Positions 44,434 through 53,299 of a stretch of DNA of 64,000 bases are shown in pieces. Positions within the stretch are counted from its first letter, which is position 1. Each line of letters begins with the position of its first letter. The stretch is from CBDAQR01 sp965199055. Its GTDB lineage: Bacteria; Pseudomonadota; Gammaproteobacteria; Pseudomonadales; Halieaceae. The stretch covers positions 2,542,001 to 2,606,000 of the forward strand of contig CBDAQR010000003.1 of the NCBI GenBank assembly GCA_965199055.1, in the 5' to 3' direction. The translations under genes were made by a program, and so were the position numbers. The notes below the pieces were generated by a model that was not told where the DNA came from, did no database searches, and worked only from the letters and a program-made list of their open reading frames with translations.

Positions 44434-46711
44434 GTGAACAAACCTTTGCCTCAATGCCTGGATCTCGACGAGATCGCAGATGAAGCCGTAGGCGGTAAAG
44501 CACAGGGCCTGGCAGAACTGATCGAAATGGGTCTGCAGGTGCCCGCCGGTCAATACGAAACTATCCTCAACGTAGAGGGTGACGCTGCGCTGCGCCAGGC
44601 CATCATCGATTGTCTGCAGTCACTGCACAGCGGTCGAGCAGACGCCTACAACCGTGACCAGGCACACATCGACGAAACCCGCATGTGCGTCGTAGTACAA
44701 CGCATGGTTGACGCCGCTGCAGCGGGAGTGCTGTTTACGGCAGACCCGGTGTCAGGTCGTCACGATCGGTTGGTAATAGACGCCGTGCCAGGACTTGGTG
44801 AAGCCCTGGTTAGCGGCGAGGAAACTCCCGACCACTACGAGCTGAACCTTGCCAACGAAATCGTGCTGAGCGAGCTGGTTGGAGAGTCACCCATTCTCGA
44901 CGACGCCTGTCTGGTCTCAATGGCTGAGAGCGCAAGACACGCCGTGATCCAACACGGTGCGCATCTGGATATGGAATGGGCGATCGATACTGAAGGCAGG
45001 ATCGAGTGGCTTCAGGCGCGCCCGATTACTACCCTCGGCGGCGATCTTAATGACGGCTACACCCCCATACCTGAAGACCAGGTGATCACCCGCTGTAACG
45101 TGGGCGAGATGATGCCCGGACCCGTGTGCCCGCTAACATTTTCTACCCAGGGTCGCGCCATCGAGCACGGTATGCAACACATGCACGTGTGCTATGCCGG
45201 CAGACCGGCCATCACCGATGAGTGGACGCAGATAAACCTCTTCTACGGGCATATGTTTATCAATATGAGCGGTGGACTGGAATCCGCTCGCACCGTATCC
45301 GTCACCAATGCCGAAATCATGGCGCAAACACTGTGTGGCAGACCAATACCCGAACTGAAAGATCCACCCGGCAAGAAAATTCTCCCCTTACGCTGGTGGG
45401 GCACAGTGAAATTTGTCTTGTACTGCTTGCGGGCTAGCAAGGAGATAGCCGAGTTTTACACCCGCTTCGACAACTTCCGGGTGGAGCTAAAGAACAACAC
45501 CTTGGAAATGGCCCAAGAAATGGAATCCAAGTTCCACTGGCTGCTGGAAGCCGATGAGGTGCATCTGCGTTCATCTGCCTACTCCGGTCTCATGGAAGGC
45601 GTTATCCAGGGCATTGTAGCCGGCAAGGAGCGCCAACCCACTCCTGAGCGTGCCGCCGAACTGCAGGGTGAGGCAGCCCGGCTGCTGGCGGGCGCCGAAG
45701 GTGTTGAAAGTGCGGTGATGGTAGAACAACTCGACCAGGTCGTGGATTTGATCGCCGCGGATACTAGCAGCGCTGAAAACTTCAGTCAGGCAACACCCGC
45801 CGAGGGGCTGGCCTGGCTGCGAAGTGAAGCCGCAGGGCCGGCCGCTGCAGCGTTCAAGGCATTCCTGGCCCGCCACGGGCATCGCGGCTACCGCGGAGCT
45901 CTGCGTGCGAGAAAAAGCCTGGCGCGAAGACCCTGAGCAAGTCGTGGTGACCATGCAAACCGCGATCAATTCAAGATTGAGTGGCCACTATCAACCGCGG
46001 CAATCGCCAGGCCTGGACATGCAGCAACTGAGCGGTGCCTTGAAAATATTCCTGCCGGCCGCACATAAGGCGATTCGCCAGCGCGAAGAGACAAAGTCAA
46101 TGCTGGTGGAAGCGACCTATAGACTCAAAGTCGGTTATCGCCACCTGGGAAAACTGCTGAAGAATGAGGGCCACCTGGACGATGAAGACCTGGTGTATTT
46201 CTTTTCACGCGCAGAACTGAATGCTTTTTGTGAAAGCCCAAGCAGCGACCAGGCTGAACTGGCGCGCCAACGGCAAACAGCCATTGGCTTTCAGGAGAAG
46301 CTGGAATTCGAGGACGTGTACGTCGGCTTTGCTGAGCCCAGGCAACGAGAAGTACCAGACCTCAACGCCAACGAACTACTCGGTCGCCCGGTGAGCGGCG
46401 GCGTGGTGGAAGGCATAGCCCGGGTAGCGGTGACACTCGAAGAAGCGGCGCAGCTGCAACCCGGAGAAATCCTGATTTCTCACATCACCGATATCGGCTG
46501 GACGCCCTACTTCAGCCTGATCGCTGGCTTAGCCACCGATGTCGGCAGCGCCGTTTCGCACGGCGCCGTCATTGCTCGTGAGTACGGTCTTCCTGCAATT
46601 GTGAATCTACGCAGCGCCACTAAAACCATACGCAGTGGCGAGCGCATCCGCCTGGATGCGGACAATGGCATTCTCACGCGTCTGGAGGGCGCGGCGGCTA
46701 CAGACTTGTAG
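44434..46711 (+). pseudogene. PEP synthase-like protein, internal deletion plus frameshift
   Basis: The first frame (44434-45936) and the second (to 46711) together resemble a PEP/pyruvate-binding phosphotransferase. Near the start, VGGKAQGLAELIEMGLQVPAG jumps directly to QYETILNVEG, so about 100 residues including the RSSA ATP-binding part are missing. At about 45885-45900 the reading shifts frame: HGHRGYR in the first continues as AELCVREKAWRED in the second. The C-terminal mobile domain is intact (GRPVSGG, SHGAVIAREYGLPAIV). It is probably inactive; the frameshift alone could be a sequence error, the deletion less easily. Confidence 0.8.
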
Positions 46712-46735
46712 TCGAAGTACTATCCGGCGGCCTCG

Positions 46736-46888
46736 CTATTGCGGTGTATACCAAATCGGCGACGTGTAAGCCCGCTCCTGATGGGTCATAGGAATGTCTT
46801 CCGGTAGCTCCGCCCCCAGCCTGACCTTGTCATAGACGTACCAAAGCGGCGTCGGTATCTCGAGCACGCGCACATAGTAGAACGCGCT
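46736..46888 (-). pseudogene. DUF3604 protein, C-terminal remnant
   Basis: The minus strand encodes about 50 residues ending at the TAG 46736-46738: FYYVRVLEIPTPLWYVYDK, RLGAELPEDIP, then QERAYTSPIWYTPQ. This matches the conserved end of DUF3604 proteins. The 5' part is cut off exactly at the IS3-family element and is not found on its other side, so the rest was deleted. Confidence 0.78.
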
Positions 46889-46929
46889 TGTAAATACCCC
46901 AAACAGCTAACCACCCATTCATAGAAAAA

Positions 46930-47709
46930 TTAAGCCACTTCTCGGTATTGAACGGGTGTCATATCGTTCAATCCATCATGGGGTCGTTCATGGTTATACA
47001 ACACGATCCAGTCATCCGTGATCTCTCGAACTTCCTGCAATGTCTCGAACAGATATAAGTCCAATACTTCCTCTCGATACGTGCGATTAAAACGTTCGAT
47101 AAATCCATTTTGGTAAGGCTTGCCGGGCTTGATGAAATCGATCTGAATTCCATGCGCTTGCGCCCATTCAGCCAACGCCCCTGATGTAAATTCAGGGCCA
47201 TTATCAACCCTGATAATAGCGGGATAGCCTCGCCAGGCTGCAATACGATCTAATGTATGTATCACTCGCTCCGTAGTAATGCCCGAATTGATATCTATCG
47301 CTAACACTTCTCGATTGAAATCATCAACCACATTGAACGTGCGAAACCGATGACCGTGACGCAAGGTATCGCTCATAAAATCCATCGACCAACAGATATT
47401 GGCTGATCTAGGAACGCGCAATGGCAACGGATTCCTATTCGGTATCCTGCGTTTTACTTTACGCCGTATATTCAGTTTTAACTCCATATAAACACGGTAA
47501 ATCCGTTTGTGATTCCAACGTTTACCCAACGCTCTGAGCCGCTTACACAGCTTTGGAAAACCCCAGCGAGGGTGCTTCTCAACCAAGGCCAGCAACGCAT
47601 CAATCAGCTCACTATCATCTACTCGCTTGGGCGTGTAGTAATACGCCGTGCGACTTAGCGCGGCTGCACCACAGGCCGCTCGAATGCTGACAGGGTAATC
47701 CTTGCGCAA
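46930..47709 (-). CDS. IS3-family transposase OrfB (DDE integrase)
   Basis: 259 residues from the 47709 start; the frame is open further upstream to the slippery site. An HTH_21-like part (HPRWGFPKLCKRLRALGKRWNHKRIYR) is followed by the rve core: first Asp in SMDFMSDTL, second Asp in IIRVDNGPEFTSGAL, and Glu in GFIERFNRTYREEVLD, giving the DDE triad. It ends with HERPHDGLNDMTPVQY. The active protein is most likely the OrfAB fusion made by frameshifting. Confidence 0.95.
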   Translation of the reverse strand: MRKDYPVSIRAACGAAALSRTAYYYTPKRVDDSELIDALLALVEKHPRWGFPKLCKRLRALGKRWNHKRIYRVYMELKLNIRRKVKRRIPNRNPLPLRVPRSANICWSMDFMSDTLRHGHRFRTFNVVDDFNREVLAIDINSGITTERVIHTLDRIAAWRGYPAIIRVDNGPEFTSGALAEWAQAHGIQIDFIKPGKPYQNGFIERFNRTYREEVLDLYLFETLQEVREITDDWIVLYNHERPHDGLNDMTPVQYREVA

Positions 47710-47741
47710 ACGATCAACCCACTGCCGACGATGGACTGGCC

Positions 47742-48005
47742 CTAAAGCTTTTTTATGATCTCTTCCTGCATCTGACTCTTCAGGCTGAGATCGGCATACA
47801 TCTGCTTGAGCTTGCGGTTCTCTTCTTCAAGTTCCTTGAGCCGCCGTACATCGGAGGCTTCCATTCCACCGTACTTAGAGCGCCACTTGTAAAAGGTGCT
47901 GAGTCCAATGCCATGCTCTCGACATATGTCCGGAACCGGCACTCCGCTTTCTGCTTGTTTGAGAAACGCCACAATCTGCGTTTCGCTGAACTTCGATTTG
48001 CGCAT
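47742..48005 (-). CDS. IS3-family OrfA (helix-turn-helix, leucine zipper)
   Basis: 87 residues: FSETQIVAFLKQAESGVPV and ICREHGIGLSTFYKWRSKYGG form the HTH_Tnp_1 domain; RRLKELEEENRKLKQMYADL is a coiled coil for dimerisation. It ends EEIIKKL at a TAG just past the slippery run. Complete and apparently functional. Confidence 0.93.
   Translation of the reverse strand: MRKSKFSETQIVAFLKQAESGVPVPDICREHGIGLSTFYKWRSKYGGMEASDVRRLKELEEENRKLKQMYADLSLKSQMQEEIIKKL
47748..47754 (-). promoter_or_regulatory. Programmed -1 frameshift site A_AAA_AAG
   Basis: On the minus strand orfA reads ATA AAA AAG CTT TAG. Slipping back one base on A_AAA_AAG gives KKALGPVHRRQWVDRLRKDY, which runs straight into OrfB. This heptamer is the efficient dnaX/IS3 type. 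Confidence 0.85.
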
Positions 48006-48123
48006 ATGTAAAAACTCCTATCACGTTAGTTTATAGAAATTTCTACGTATGAGTGGCGCTATTTTACGGGGTACTTACAATTGGGAGTAACCCATGTGTA
48101 TAAATCAATCATTTCTCTAATCC

Positions 48124-48669
48124 TCAGTTCCATTTAATAGAGCAGCCCATGCTCGGGTGCTGCTGTTCGGGACCATTTCCCGTTGCGGCGATTAGCCTCA
48201 TGGCTTCAACCAGTTCTCGCGACCGATGACTGGGGTTACCCATGCGCGCGTCGTCCAGGCGGCCCCTGTATCGAAGCTCGCCCGCTTTGTTGAAGCCAAA
48301 AAAGTCCGGCGTACATACAGCGCCGTACGCCTTCCCAACACTCTGGTCTTCGTCAACCAGGTAAGGGAATTTGAAGTCGTGATACTCCGAGAATCGTTTC
48401 ATGAAAGGCGGACTATCAATCTCGACCAGTCGGTAATCATTGGACATAACTGCCAGTACGTTAATGCCCTGCGCTATGAGTTCAGCGGTGTCTTCGGCCA
48501 GGCGCTCGGCAATCGCCTGCACGTAAGGACAGTGATTGCAGATGAAGGCAATGAGCAGACCCTTATCGCCAAGATGGTCAGACATCGTGTACGAACGACC
48601 GTCTGGGTCTGCAAGCGTAAAGTCGGGTGCTTTCCAGCCGGCTTGTACTTCAGGTGAATCTAAAAGCAT
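48124..48669 (-). CDS. Thioredoxin-fold redoxin (AhpC/TSA-type)
   Basis: 181 residues: APDFTLADPDGRSYTM, then FICNHCPYVQAIAERL with a CxxC redox centre (CNHC), NVLAVMSND, and CTPDFFGFNKAG with the cis-Pro region. This is the family of thioredoxin-like proteins with the CNHCPYV signature. The ATG at 48669 follows GGAGATCA. It is the second gene of a minus-strand pair with an AhpD-like gene 52 nt upstream, a pairing that suggests peroxide or thiol-stress defence. Confidence 0.87.
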   Translation of the reverse strand: MLLDSPEVQAGWKAPDFTLADPDGRSYTMSDHLGDKGLLIAFICNHCPYVQAIAERLAEDTAELIAQGINVLAVMSNDYRLVEIDSPPFMKRFSEYHDFKFPYLVDEDQSVGKAYGAVCTPDFFGFNKAGELRYRGRLDDARMGNPSHRSRELVEAMRLIAATGNGPEQQHPSMGCSIKWN

Positions 48670-48721
48670 GGTGATCTCCGGGAATAGGCGCCCCCCCACG
48701 GAGGGCCGCTCTCGCGATGGT

Positions 48722-49291
48722 TTATGCCGCCTGCTCTCTACCTGCGGGCGCCCAGACGTTCGCCTGGAAAGCGCCATCGATAGGCGTACTGGCGATGTGG
48801 TTGGTGTAATTCGAGAGGACCTTAAGGCTCGTGCCAAGAATCACTTCCAGAACCGTCTGCTTGGTGTAGCCTGCAGCGAAAAACTCTGTCAGATCCTTCT
48901 GATCTACCCAGCCGCGCTTTTCGTTCACTGCGATCGAGAATTGGCGCAGGGCTTCTAGCTTCACGTCAGCCAGCGAAGTTCCGTCGCGTAATGCGGAAAT
49001 GATCTCGTCATCAACTTTCGCACCCTGAGAGATCGTGGTATGCGCAGCCATACAGTACGTACAGCCGTTAAGGCGGTTATTGGTCATCAGAATAATCTGA
49101 CGCTCGGTTTCAGTGAGTTCGGTCTTGTCGAATATGCCCGCAAGGGTCATGTAGCCCTCAAGCATTGAAGGCGCTTCAGCCATACCGGCAAGCAGATTGG
49201 GAAAGAACCCGAAAGCTGAAGTGGCCGCCTCCACGAGAGGCTTGCTGGCTTCCGGCGCGGACTCAGCGGTGTGAAAAGTAAATTCGGTCAT
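48722..49291 (-). CDS. Carboxymuconolactone decarboxylase/AhpD-family protein
   Basis: 189 residues with the AhpD-like core TETERQIILMTNNRLNGCTYC followed by MAAHTTIS: the CxxC-x3-H (CTYCMAAH) redox motif marks alkylhydroperoxidase-type members rather than true decarboxylases. It precedes the redoxin gene on the same strand and is divergent from a TetR gene across 271 bp, suggesting control by that regulator. Confidence 0.9.
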   Translation of the reverse strand: MTEFTFHTAESAPEASKPLVEAATSAFGFFPNLLAGMAEAPSMLEGYMTLAGIFDKTELTETERQIILMTNNRLNGCTYCMAAHTTISQGAKVDDEIISALRDGTSLADVKLEALRQFSIAVNEKRGWVDQKDLTEFFAAGYTKQTVLEVILGTSLKVLSNYTNHIASTPIDGAFQANVWAPAGREQAA

Positions 49292-49366
49292 TGTCGTATC
49301 TCCGTAATATTGTTGAATGTTGATCTGGCACGCTTTGTCTGTACCAGTTGATCTAAACTATACATG

Positions 49367-49520
49367 TTTATACCATTCGGTCAATACAATTTTTCCAGTA
49401 AATTTGCTTACAACTTCCGTTTCGTACCTTATGTATCCTGTAAATATCTGTAATTTATAGAAATTTAGATAAATATCGGAATATCAAAAAATCCGATTTA
49501 TTTGTAACAATCGGTATAAA
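49367..49520. promoter_or_regulatory. Regulatory gap between AhpD-like and TetR genes
   Basis: AT-rich stretch with no gene. Two inverted half-sites TTTATACC (49367-49374) and GGTATAAA (49513-49520) stand about 140 bp apart, one near each divergent gene, with ATTCGGTC and AATCGGT beside them. They are candidate sites for the TetR protein encoded next door. Confidence 0.4.
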
Positions 49521-49562
49521 TATGTTAAAAAGAGGCATTGCATTGTGTTTAGGAGAGGGGAA

Positions 49563-50144
49563 ATGCCCTGGGAAAAAGCATTCGATGAGGAATTAGCCGT
49601 GGATCGGGCTATGCAGGTGTTTTGGGAAAAAGGCTATGAGCCCTCTTCCCTAGCGGACCTGATAAAAGCGACCGGGATCAACAGAGGCAGCTTCTACAAC
49701 GCCTTCGGTGGCAAACAACAACTGTTCTTACGAGCGCTGGAGAAATACGAACAAGAGAACCGCAGAAACGTTCTGGCTGAACTCGAGGCACTCAATAATC
49801 CAATCGAAGCGATAGAAGGACTCTTCCAAGGAATTATCGAAGAAGCGCAGACAGACGATGCGCGCAAAGGCTGCTTCCTGATCAACACCGCTCTAGACAT
49901 CGCGCATCATGAAACGGATGTTGCCGACCTTGTGGAGAAGGGTATTCGGGAAACAGAGGCCTTCTTTCGCCGCTGCATTGAGGTTGGACAGGCCCGCAGC
50001 GAGATTCCAGCAGGCATTGAGCCCGAGGAAACAGCAAAGGCTCTCATGTCGCTACTGGTTGCGATACGCGTATTAGGCCGGGGCATCTACTCCGAGAACG
50101 AACTCGTGTCTATTGCCAAGCAAGCAACTCGATTGATTTCGTAA
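49563..50144 (+). CDS. TetR-family transcriptional regulator
   Basis: 193 residues starting MPWEKAFDEELAVDRAMQVF after AGGAGAGGGG. The helix-turn-helix is YEPSSLADLIKATGINRGSF followed by YNAFGGKQQLFLRAL, and the C-terminal domain contains GCFLINTALDIAHHETDVAD, typical of the TetR_C subgroup often near redox or efflux genes. It is divergent from the AhpD-like/redoxin pair, its likely target. Confidence 0.9.
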   Translation: MPWEKAFDEELAVDRAMQVFWEKGYEPSSLADLIKATGINRGSFYNAFGGKQQLFLRALEKYEQENRRNVLAELEALNNPIEAIEGLFQGIIEEAQTDDARKGCFLINTALDIAHHETDVADLVEKGIRETEAFFRRCIEVGQARSEIPAGIEPEETAKALMSLLVAIRVLGRGIYSENELVSIAKQATRLIS

Positions 50145-50192
50145 CGCAGTCATGTGCCGATACGGCCCGGCCCAGCTATAACGCGCCTGGAA

Positions 50193-51407
50193 TCACTCCA
50201 CCAGGCGCTTTACCATTTCACAGTTGTCTTTCGCAGGCACTCCCGCAAAGCGGTCGTGGACCCACTGAATAAACTTTTCCGCACCCTGGTTGAGAGGGCC
50301 ACTGTGATCCGCGCCAGGGTAGACCTCGAGCGTTAGCTCTGCACCCTCCTCACACAGCGAATGGCTAAAATCGAACACGTCTTCATGCCGAACCAGTTCA
50401 TCCTGGGTTCCCTGTGCTATGTAGATGGGATGAGACCAACCTTTTTCCGGAATCTCCATTTGTTTAGCCGCTGCGGCAATGCCAGGGGTTTCACTAAACG
50501 GAATCACCTTCAAAGACTCGCCCGTGGTTAGCCCGGCCTTCATCCCCATGCCCATCAGTTCCATTACACACATCGAATCGGTATAGGGCATCATGCTCAG
50601 CGATTGCTCAGTGAACGCGTTTTCTGGCCTAAAGGTAGGCTCGTAGGTTTCCATGCCGCGGCCCAGCAGCAGAACAATGCCAATGAAGGGATTCGGCTGG
50701 TTCGCATCACTGTATTCAAAGCGCTGCATGAAGTTCACACCTGGCGCGGTCGCCAGTGTGCCAAGAAACTCAAGATCAGATTCCCTTTCATTGATATACG
50801 CGCCGGTGCACAAAGCGCCCTGCCCGCCCTGCGACTGTCCCGTCACCATCCAACGTTGGGACAAGGGTGCGCCGAGTTCATGCGCTGCGTGCACGGCATC
50901 GATATTGCCATTAGCCTCCGACTTGCAGTGCAAATAGGGGTGGGTGCCTGCCGTTCCCAGGCCTTCATAGTCAGTCGCAACAATGGCATATCCGGCCGCC
51001 AACCACTGGTTCAGGTAGTTTACGTCTCTGTCTGAGCGGCCCTGGAAGGAAGGCGCACAAATATCAGCGACACCAACCGTACCGTGGGACCATGCCAGAA
51101 CAGGCCAGCCAGATTCAGGCACCTCTCCCTTCGGCAAGAATACCGCCCCGGACACGGCAACTGCATCGCCGGAAAATCCTTCTGAGGCATAGAGAATGCG
51201 GGTGCCAGCAGCGGCATTCTCGAGCAACAAGCTCGCTTCCAGGGGTTCGCTTCTCAGCAGCTTTCCCGGCACAGACGGAACGGATGCGTTCCAGGCATAA
51301 AAGGAAGGTACGCCTTCCGGAGCTGCCACCGCGCGGCTCGTGAAGCACAGCTGCGCAATCAGTAAAACCAGCGTGGATGCGCTACTTAATATCACTCGTG
51401 AATTCAT
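50193..51407 (-). CDS. Secreted alpha/beta hydrolase (secretory lipase-like)
   Basis: 404 residues with a signal peptide (ILSSASTLVLLIAQLCF, cleavage near AVAAP). The nucleophile elbow is GQSQGGQG (Ser), and other parts are LAWSHGTVG, IVATDYEGLG and, near the end, GTQDELVR with the acid residue and YPGADHSG with the His. It resembles the LIP/secretory lipase family that hydrolyses acyl esters. It is divergent from a PadR gene, with two operators between. Confidence 0.85.
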   Translation of the reverse strand: MNSRVILSSASTLVLLIAQLCFTSRAVAAPEGVPSFYAWNASVPSVPGKLLRSEPLEASLLLENAAAGTRILYASEGFSGDAVAVSGAVFLPKGEVPESGWPVLAWSHGTVGVADICAPSFQGRSDRDVNYLNQWLAAGYAIVATDYEGLGTAGTHPYLHCKSEANGNIDAVHAAHELGAPLSQRWMVTGQSQGGQGALCTGAYINERESDLEFLGTLATAPGVNFMQRFEYSDANQPNPFIGIVLLLGRGMETYEPTFRPENAFTEQSLSMMPYTDSMCVMELMGMGMKAGLTTGESLKVIPFSETPGIAAAAKQMEIPEKGWSHPIYIAQGTQDELVRHEDVFDFSHSLCEEGAELTLEVYPGADHSGPLNQGAEKFIQWVHDRFAGVPAKDNCEMVKRLVE

Positions 51408-51430
51408 ATTATTGGCTCTCGTTCGGTTAT

Positions 51431-51447
51431 TACTCAAACATGGAGTA
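51431..51447. promoter_or_regulatory. Candidate PadR operator 1
   Basis: TACTC-aaacatg-GAGTA: inverted 5-bp arms with a 7-bp spacer, 24 nt upstream of the hydrolase start. A second copy differing at one base lies 34 bp away centre to centre. Confidence 0.7.
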
Positions 51448-51464
51448 TATACCGTCTTGGCAAA

Positions 51465-51481
51465 TACTCAAGCATGGAGTA
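51465..51481. promoter_or_regulatory. Candidate PadR operator 2
   Basis: TACTC-aagcatg-GAGTA, the same 17 bp as copy 1 except one spacer base. It lies 41 nt before the proposed GTG start of the PadR gene. The pair sits in the divergent gap and could repress both genes. Confidence 0.7.
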
Positions 51482-51521
51482 ACTTGTAGCTCTCAGCCTC
51501 TACTAACACATGGGAGCACTA

Positions 51522-52145
51522 GTGGCGAAACTGACAACAACGAGTCACGCAATCCTGGGGTTACTGCAACGCCGCACCTGGTCTGCCTATGAGCTCAACA
51601 AGTACATGCAACGCAGCGGCATACGAGCGGTCTGGCCGCGAACCGAGAGCCGCATCTATGTCGAGTTTAAAAATCTGGTCGCCCACGGCCTGGCAACGTC
51701 ACAGAAAGAAGCCAAGCAAGGTCGCAAGCGGACGATTTACAAGATCACGCCAGCGGGTAGGAAAGCGCTGCGCTCATGGCTAAGGACATCGGAGGGTGGG
51801 CTGCGACTAGAATCGGAGCCGTTGCTCAAATTGCTTTACGCCGACCTTGATGCAATGGCTGCTGACTCCCAGCTGAGTCATATGCGGCTTCAGATCAGCG
51901 AGGAAGCCAATCTGCTGCACCATGAAATAGTGGAAGCGCTCGACAAGGGCTTTTTCTTTGACGAGAACGCCCTGGAAAACGCCCACCTCATAAGCTTGCT
52001 GGTCGACATGCTGGAGGCTCGCACCCAATGGCTAACCCAGAGAGAGGGGGCTGCAAGCTCCAGAAACAGCACCGAGCAAGCCCGGCGCATATATGCTTCT
52101 CAAGCGCAGCGACTGGAAACACTTATCAAGGGTATGAGCATCTAG
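51522..52145 (+). CDS. PadR-family transcriptional regulator
   Basis: 207 residues: the winged-helix domain begins TTTSHAILGLLQRRTWSAYEL, continues with ESRIYVEFKNLVAHGLA and the wing RKRTIYKITPAGRKALRSWL, then a Vir_C helical dimerisation domain. The GTG at 51522 has GGGAG upstream and is preferred; the ATG at 51510 lacks a ribosome site. It is divergent from the secreted hydrolase gene. Confidence 0.88.
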   Translation: MAKLTTTSHAILGLLQRRTWSAYELNKYMQRSGIRAVWPRTESRIYVEFKNLVAHGLATSQKEAKQGRKRTIYKITPAGRKALRSWLRTSEGGLRLESEPLLKLLYADLDAMAADSQLSHMRLQISEEANLLHHEIVEALDKGFFFDENALENAHLISLLVDMLEARTQWLTQREGAASSRNSTEQARRIYASQAQRLETLIKGMSI

Positions 52146-52198
52146 TTCTGTGCCGCCCCATTAGTGCCTTCAGCACCATTCGCACTGGAACACTATAA

Positions 52199-52246
52199 AT
52201 ACGATATATTCGAATCTATATAAAATTAAATACGATTTGTTCGAAT
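52199..52246. promoter_or_regulatory. Tandem operator pair upstream of ompW-like gene
   Basis: Two copies of ATACGA-N5-TCGAAT at 52199-52215 and 52230-52246, 31 bp apart centre to centre (about three helical turns). Each is an imperfect inverted repeat (ATACGA versus ATTCGA). A similar pair with the same spacing precedes the gene at 53300. Confidence 0.65.
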
Positions 52247-52357
52247 ATAAGAATTCCGACAGACTCTCCCTCCCAACAGCAAAAACCCGGGCGGATGTAA
52301 CGCCAACCCGCGGCAGGCCGGGGTAAATATTTTCAACTGTAAGGAGATGAGCTCGAT

Positions 52358-53065
52358 ATGAAACCTTCATTAATTCAACAGGCCGGTGTTGCGATGCTAT
52401 GCATCGGAATGACGGCGCCCGCCTTCGCCTATCAACAGGGTGACTGGATCATCAGGGGCGGCGCCGCGATGGTCGACCCAGATACCGACAGCGATCCTAT
52501 CCGCATACCCACTGATCCAGAGACGGTGTTGCCTGGCGGCGTGGATGTCGATGACGACACCCAACTGGGCCTAACATTCAGTTACATGCTAACGGACCAA
52601 TGGTCTGTAGAACTGCTGGCGTCGACACCCTTCGAACACGACATCACGCTGGAAGACGCGCCGGTTGACGCCGGCAGCACCAAACACTTGCCGCCCACTG
52701 TGACTGTGAACTGGTATCCGCGCGGCGGCCAGAAGGGTTGGCAACCATTTGTCGGGGCAGGCGTGAATTACACCCACTTCTGGGATGAAGATGCAGACAG
52801 CCAGCTGGAAGGGGCACTCGGTGAAATCGTAGGCGGACCAGGTGCAGATCCCATTCCTGCAGACCTCGACCTGGACGCATCCTGGGGCCTGGCACTGAGA
52901 GCGGGCGTGGATGTGCCCATCAATGACAACTGGTCGATCACCGCATCCATGTACTGGATCGACATTGATACAGAAGCAGAAGTCTCTACGCCGGTAGCCG
53001 ATGTCGACTTCGATGTTGAGATTGATCCCTTCGTTTACTTCCTCGGTGTGTCCTATCGCTTCTAG
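52358..53065 (+). CDS. OmpW-family outer-membrane protein
   Basis: 235 residues with a signal peptide (AGVAMLCIGMTAPAFA), then an eight-stranded barrel: GDWIIRGGAAMVDPD, QLGLTFSYMLTDQWSVELLA, PPTVTVNWYP, WQPFVGAGVNYTHFWDE, LALRAGVDVPINDNWSI, and a terminal strand ending in Phe (FLGVSYRF). OmpW channels take up small hydrophobic molecules. AAGGAGATG precedes the ATG at 52358. It has its own terminator downstream and shares an operator type with the next gene. Confidence 0.92.
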   Translation: MKPSLIQQAGVAMLCIGMTAPAFAYQQGDWIIRGGAAMVDPDTDSDPIRIPTDPETVLPGGVDVDDDTQLGLTFSYMLTDQWSVELLASTPFEHDITLEDAPVDAGSTKHLPPTVTVNWYPRGGQKGWQPFVGAGVNYTHFWDEDADSQLEGALGEIVGGPGADPIPADLDLDASWGLALRAGVDVPINDNWSITASMYWIDIDTEAEVSTPVADVDFDVEIDPFVYFLGVSYRF

Positions 53066-53093
53066 CCGGTGGCACAGATTTCGAACGGCCCTT

Positions 53094-53116
53094 AGCCACC
53101 TGCGGGTGGCTTTTTT
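53094..53116 (+). terminator. Rho-independent terminator of the ompW-like gene
   Basis: AGCCACC/GGTGGCT stem of 7 bp with a TGCG loop, followed by six T (53111-53116). It begins 29 nt after the stop codon. Confidence 0.9.
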
Positions 53117-53203
53117 GTGCCTAAAGCCATTGCACGCTCGCAACGTCAGGCAAGTGAAGAGACCGCCGCTTACGCATCAGGGGGCAACTCGGATCTTTTT
53201 TAA

Positions 53204-53251
53204 GATCGTATATTTCGAACTAAAAGTAAAGTAAATACGGTTTGTTCGATC
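53204..53251. promoter_or_regulatory. Tandem operator pair upstream of the secreted NTF2-like gene
   Basis: ATACGG-TTTGT-TCGATC at 53235-53251 matches the motif at 52230, and GATCGT-ATATT-TCGAAC at 53204-53220 is a weaker copy exactly 31 bp upstream, the same spacing as the pair before ompW. It lies 49 nt before the start at 53300. Confidence 0.58.
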
Positions 53252-53299
53252 TATTGCTTGCGGCTATGCTACTCGAAATTCACATGAAGGAAGAAGTCA

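Larger units (their letters stand above)
46889..48079 (-). mobile_element. IS3-family insertion sequence
   Basis: A 1191-bp element bounded by TGTAAATACCCC at 46889-46900 and GGGGTACTTACA at 48068-48079, inverted repeats matching 11 of 12 positions and ending TG...CA. It carries orfA and orfB on the minus strand in overlapping frames, as usual for the IS3 family. No target duplication of 3-5 bp is seen (flanks GCT on the left and ATT on the right), which agrees with an adjacent deletion that removed most of the DUF3604 gene. Confidence 0.9.

Noticed and set aside
44434..46711. Selenocysteine or stop-codon readthrough in the PEP synthase-like gene
   Set aside because: The two parts are in different frames, so this is a frameshift and not an in-frame stop.
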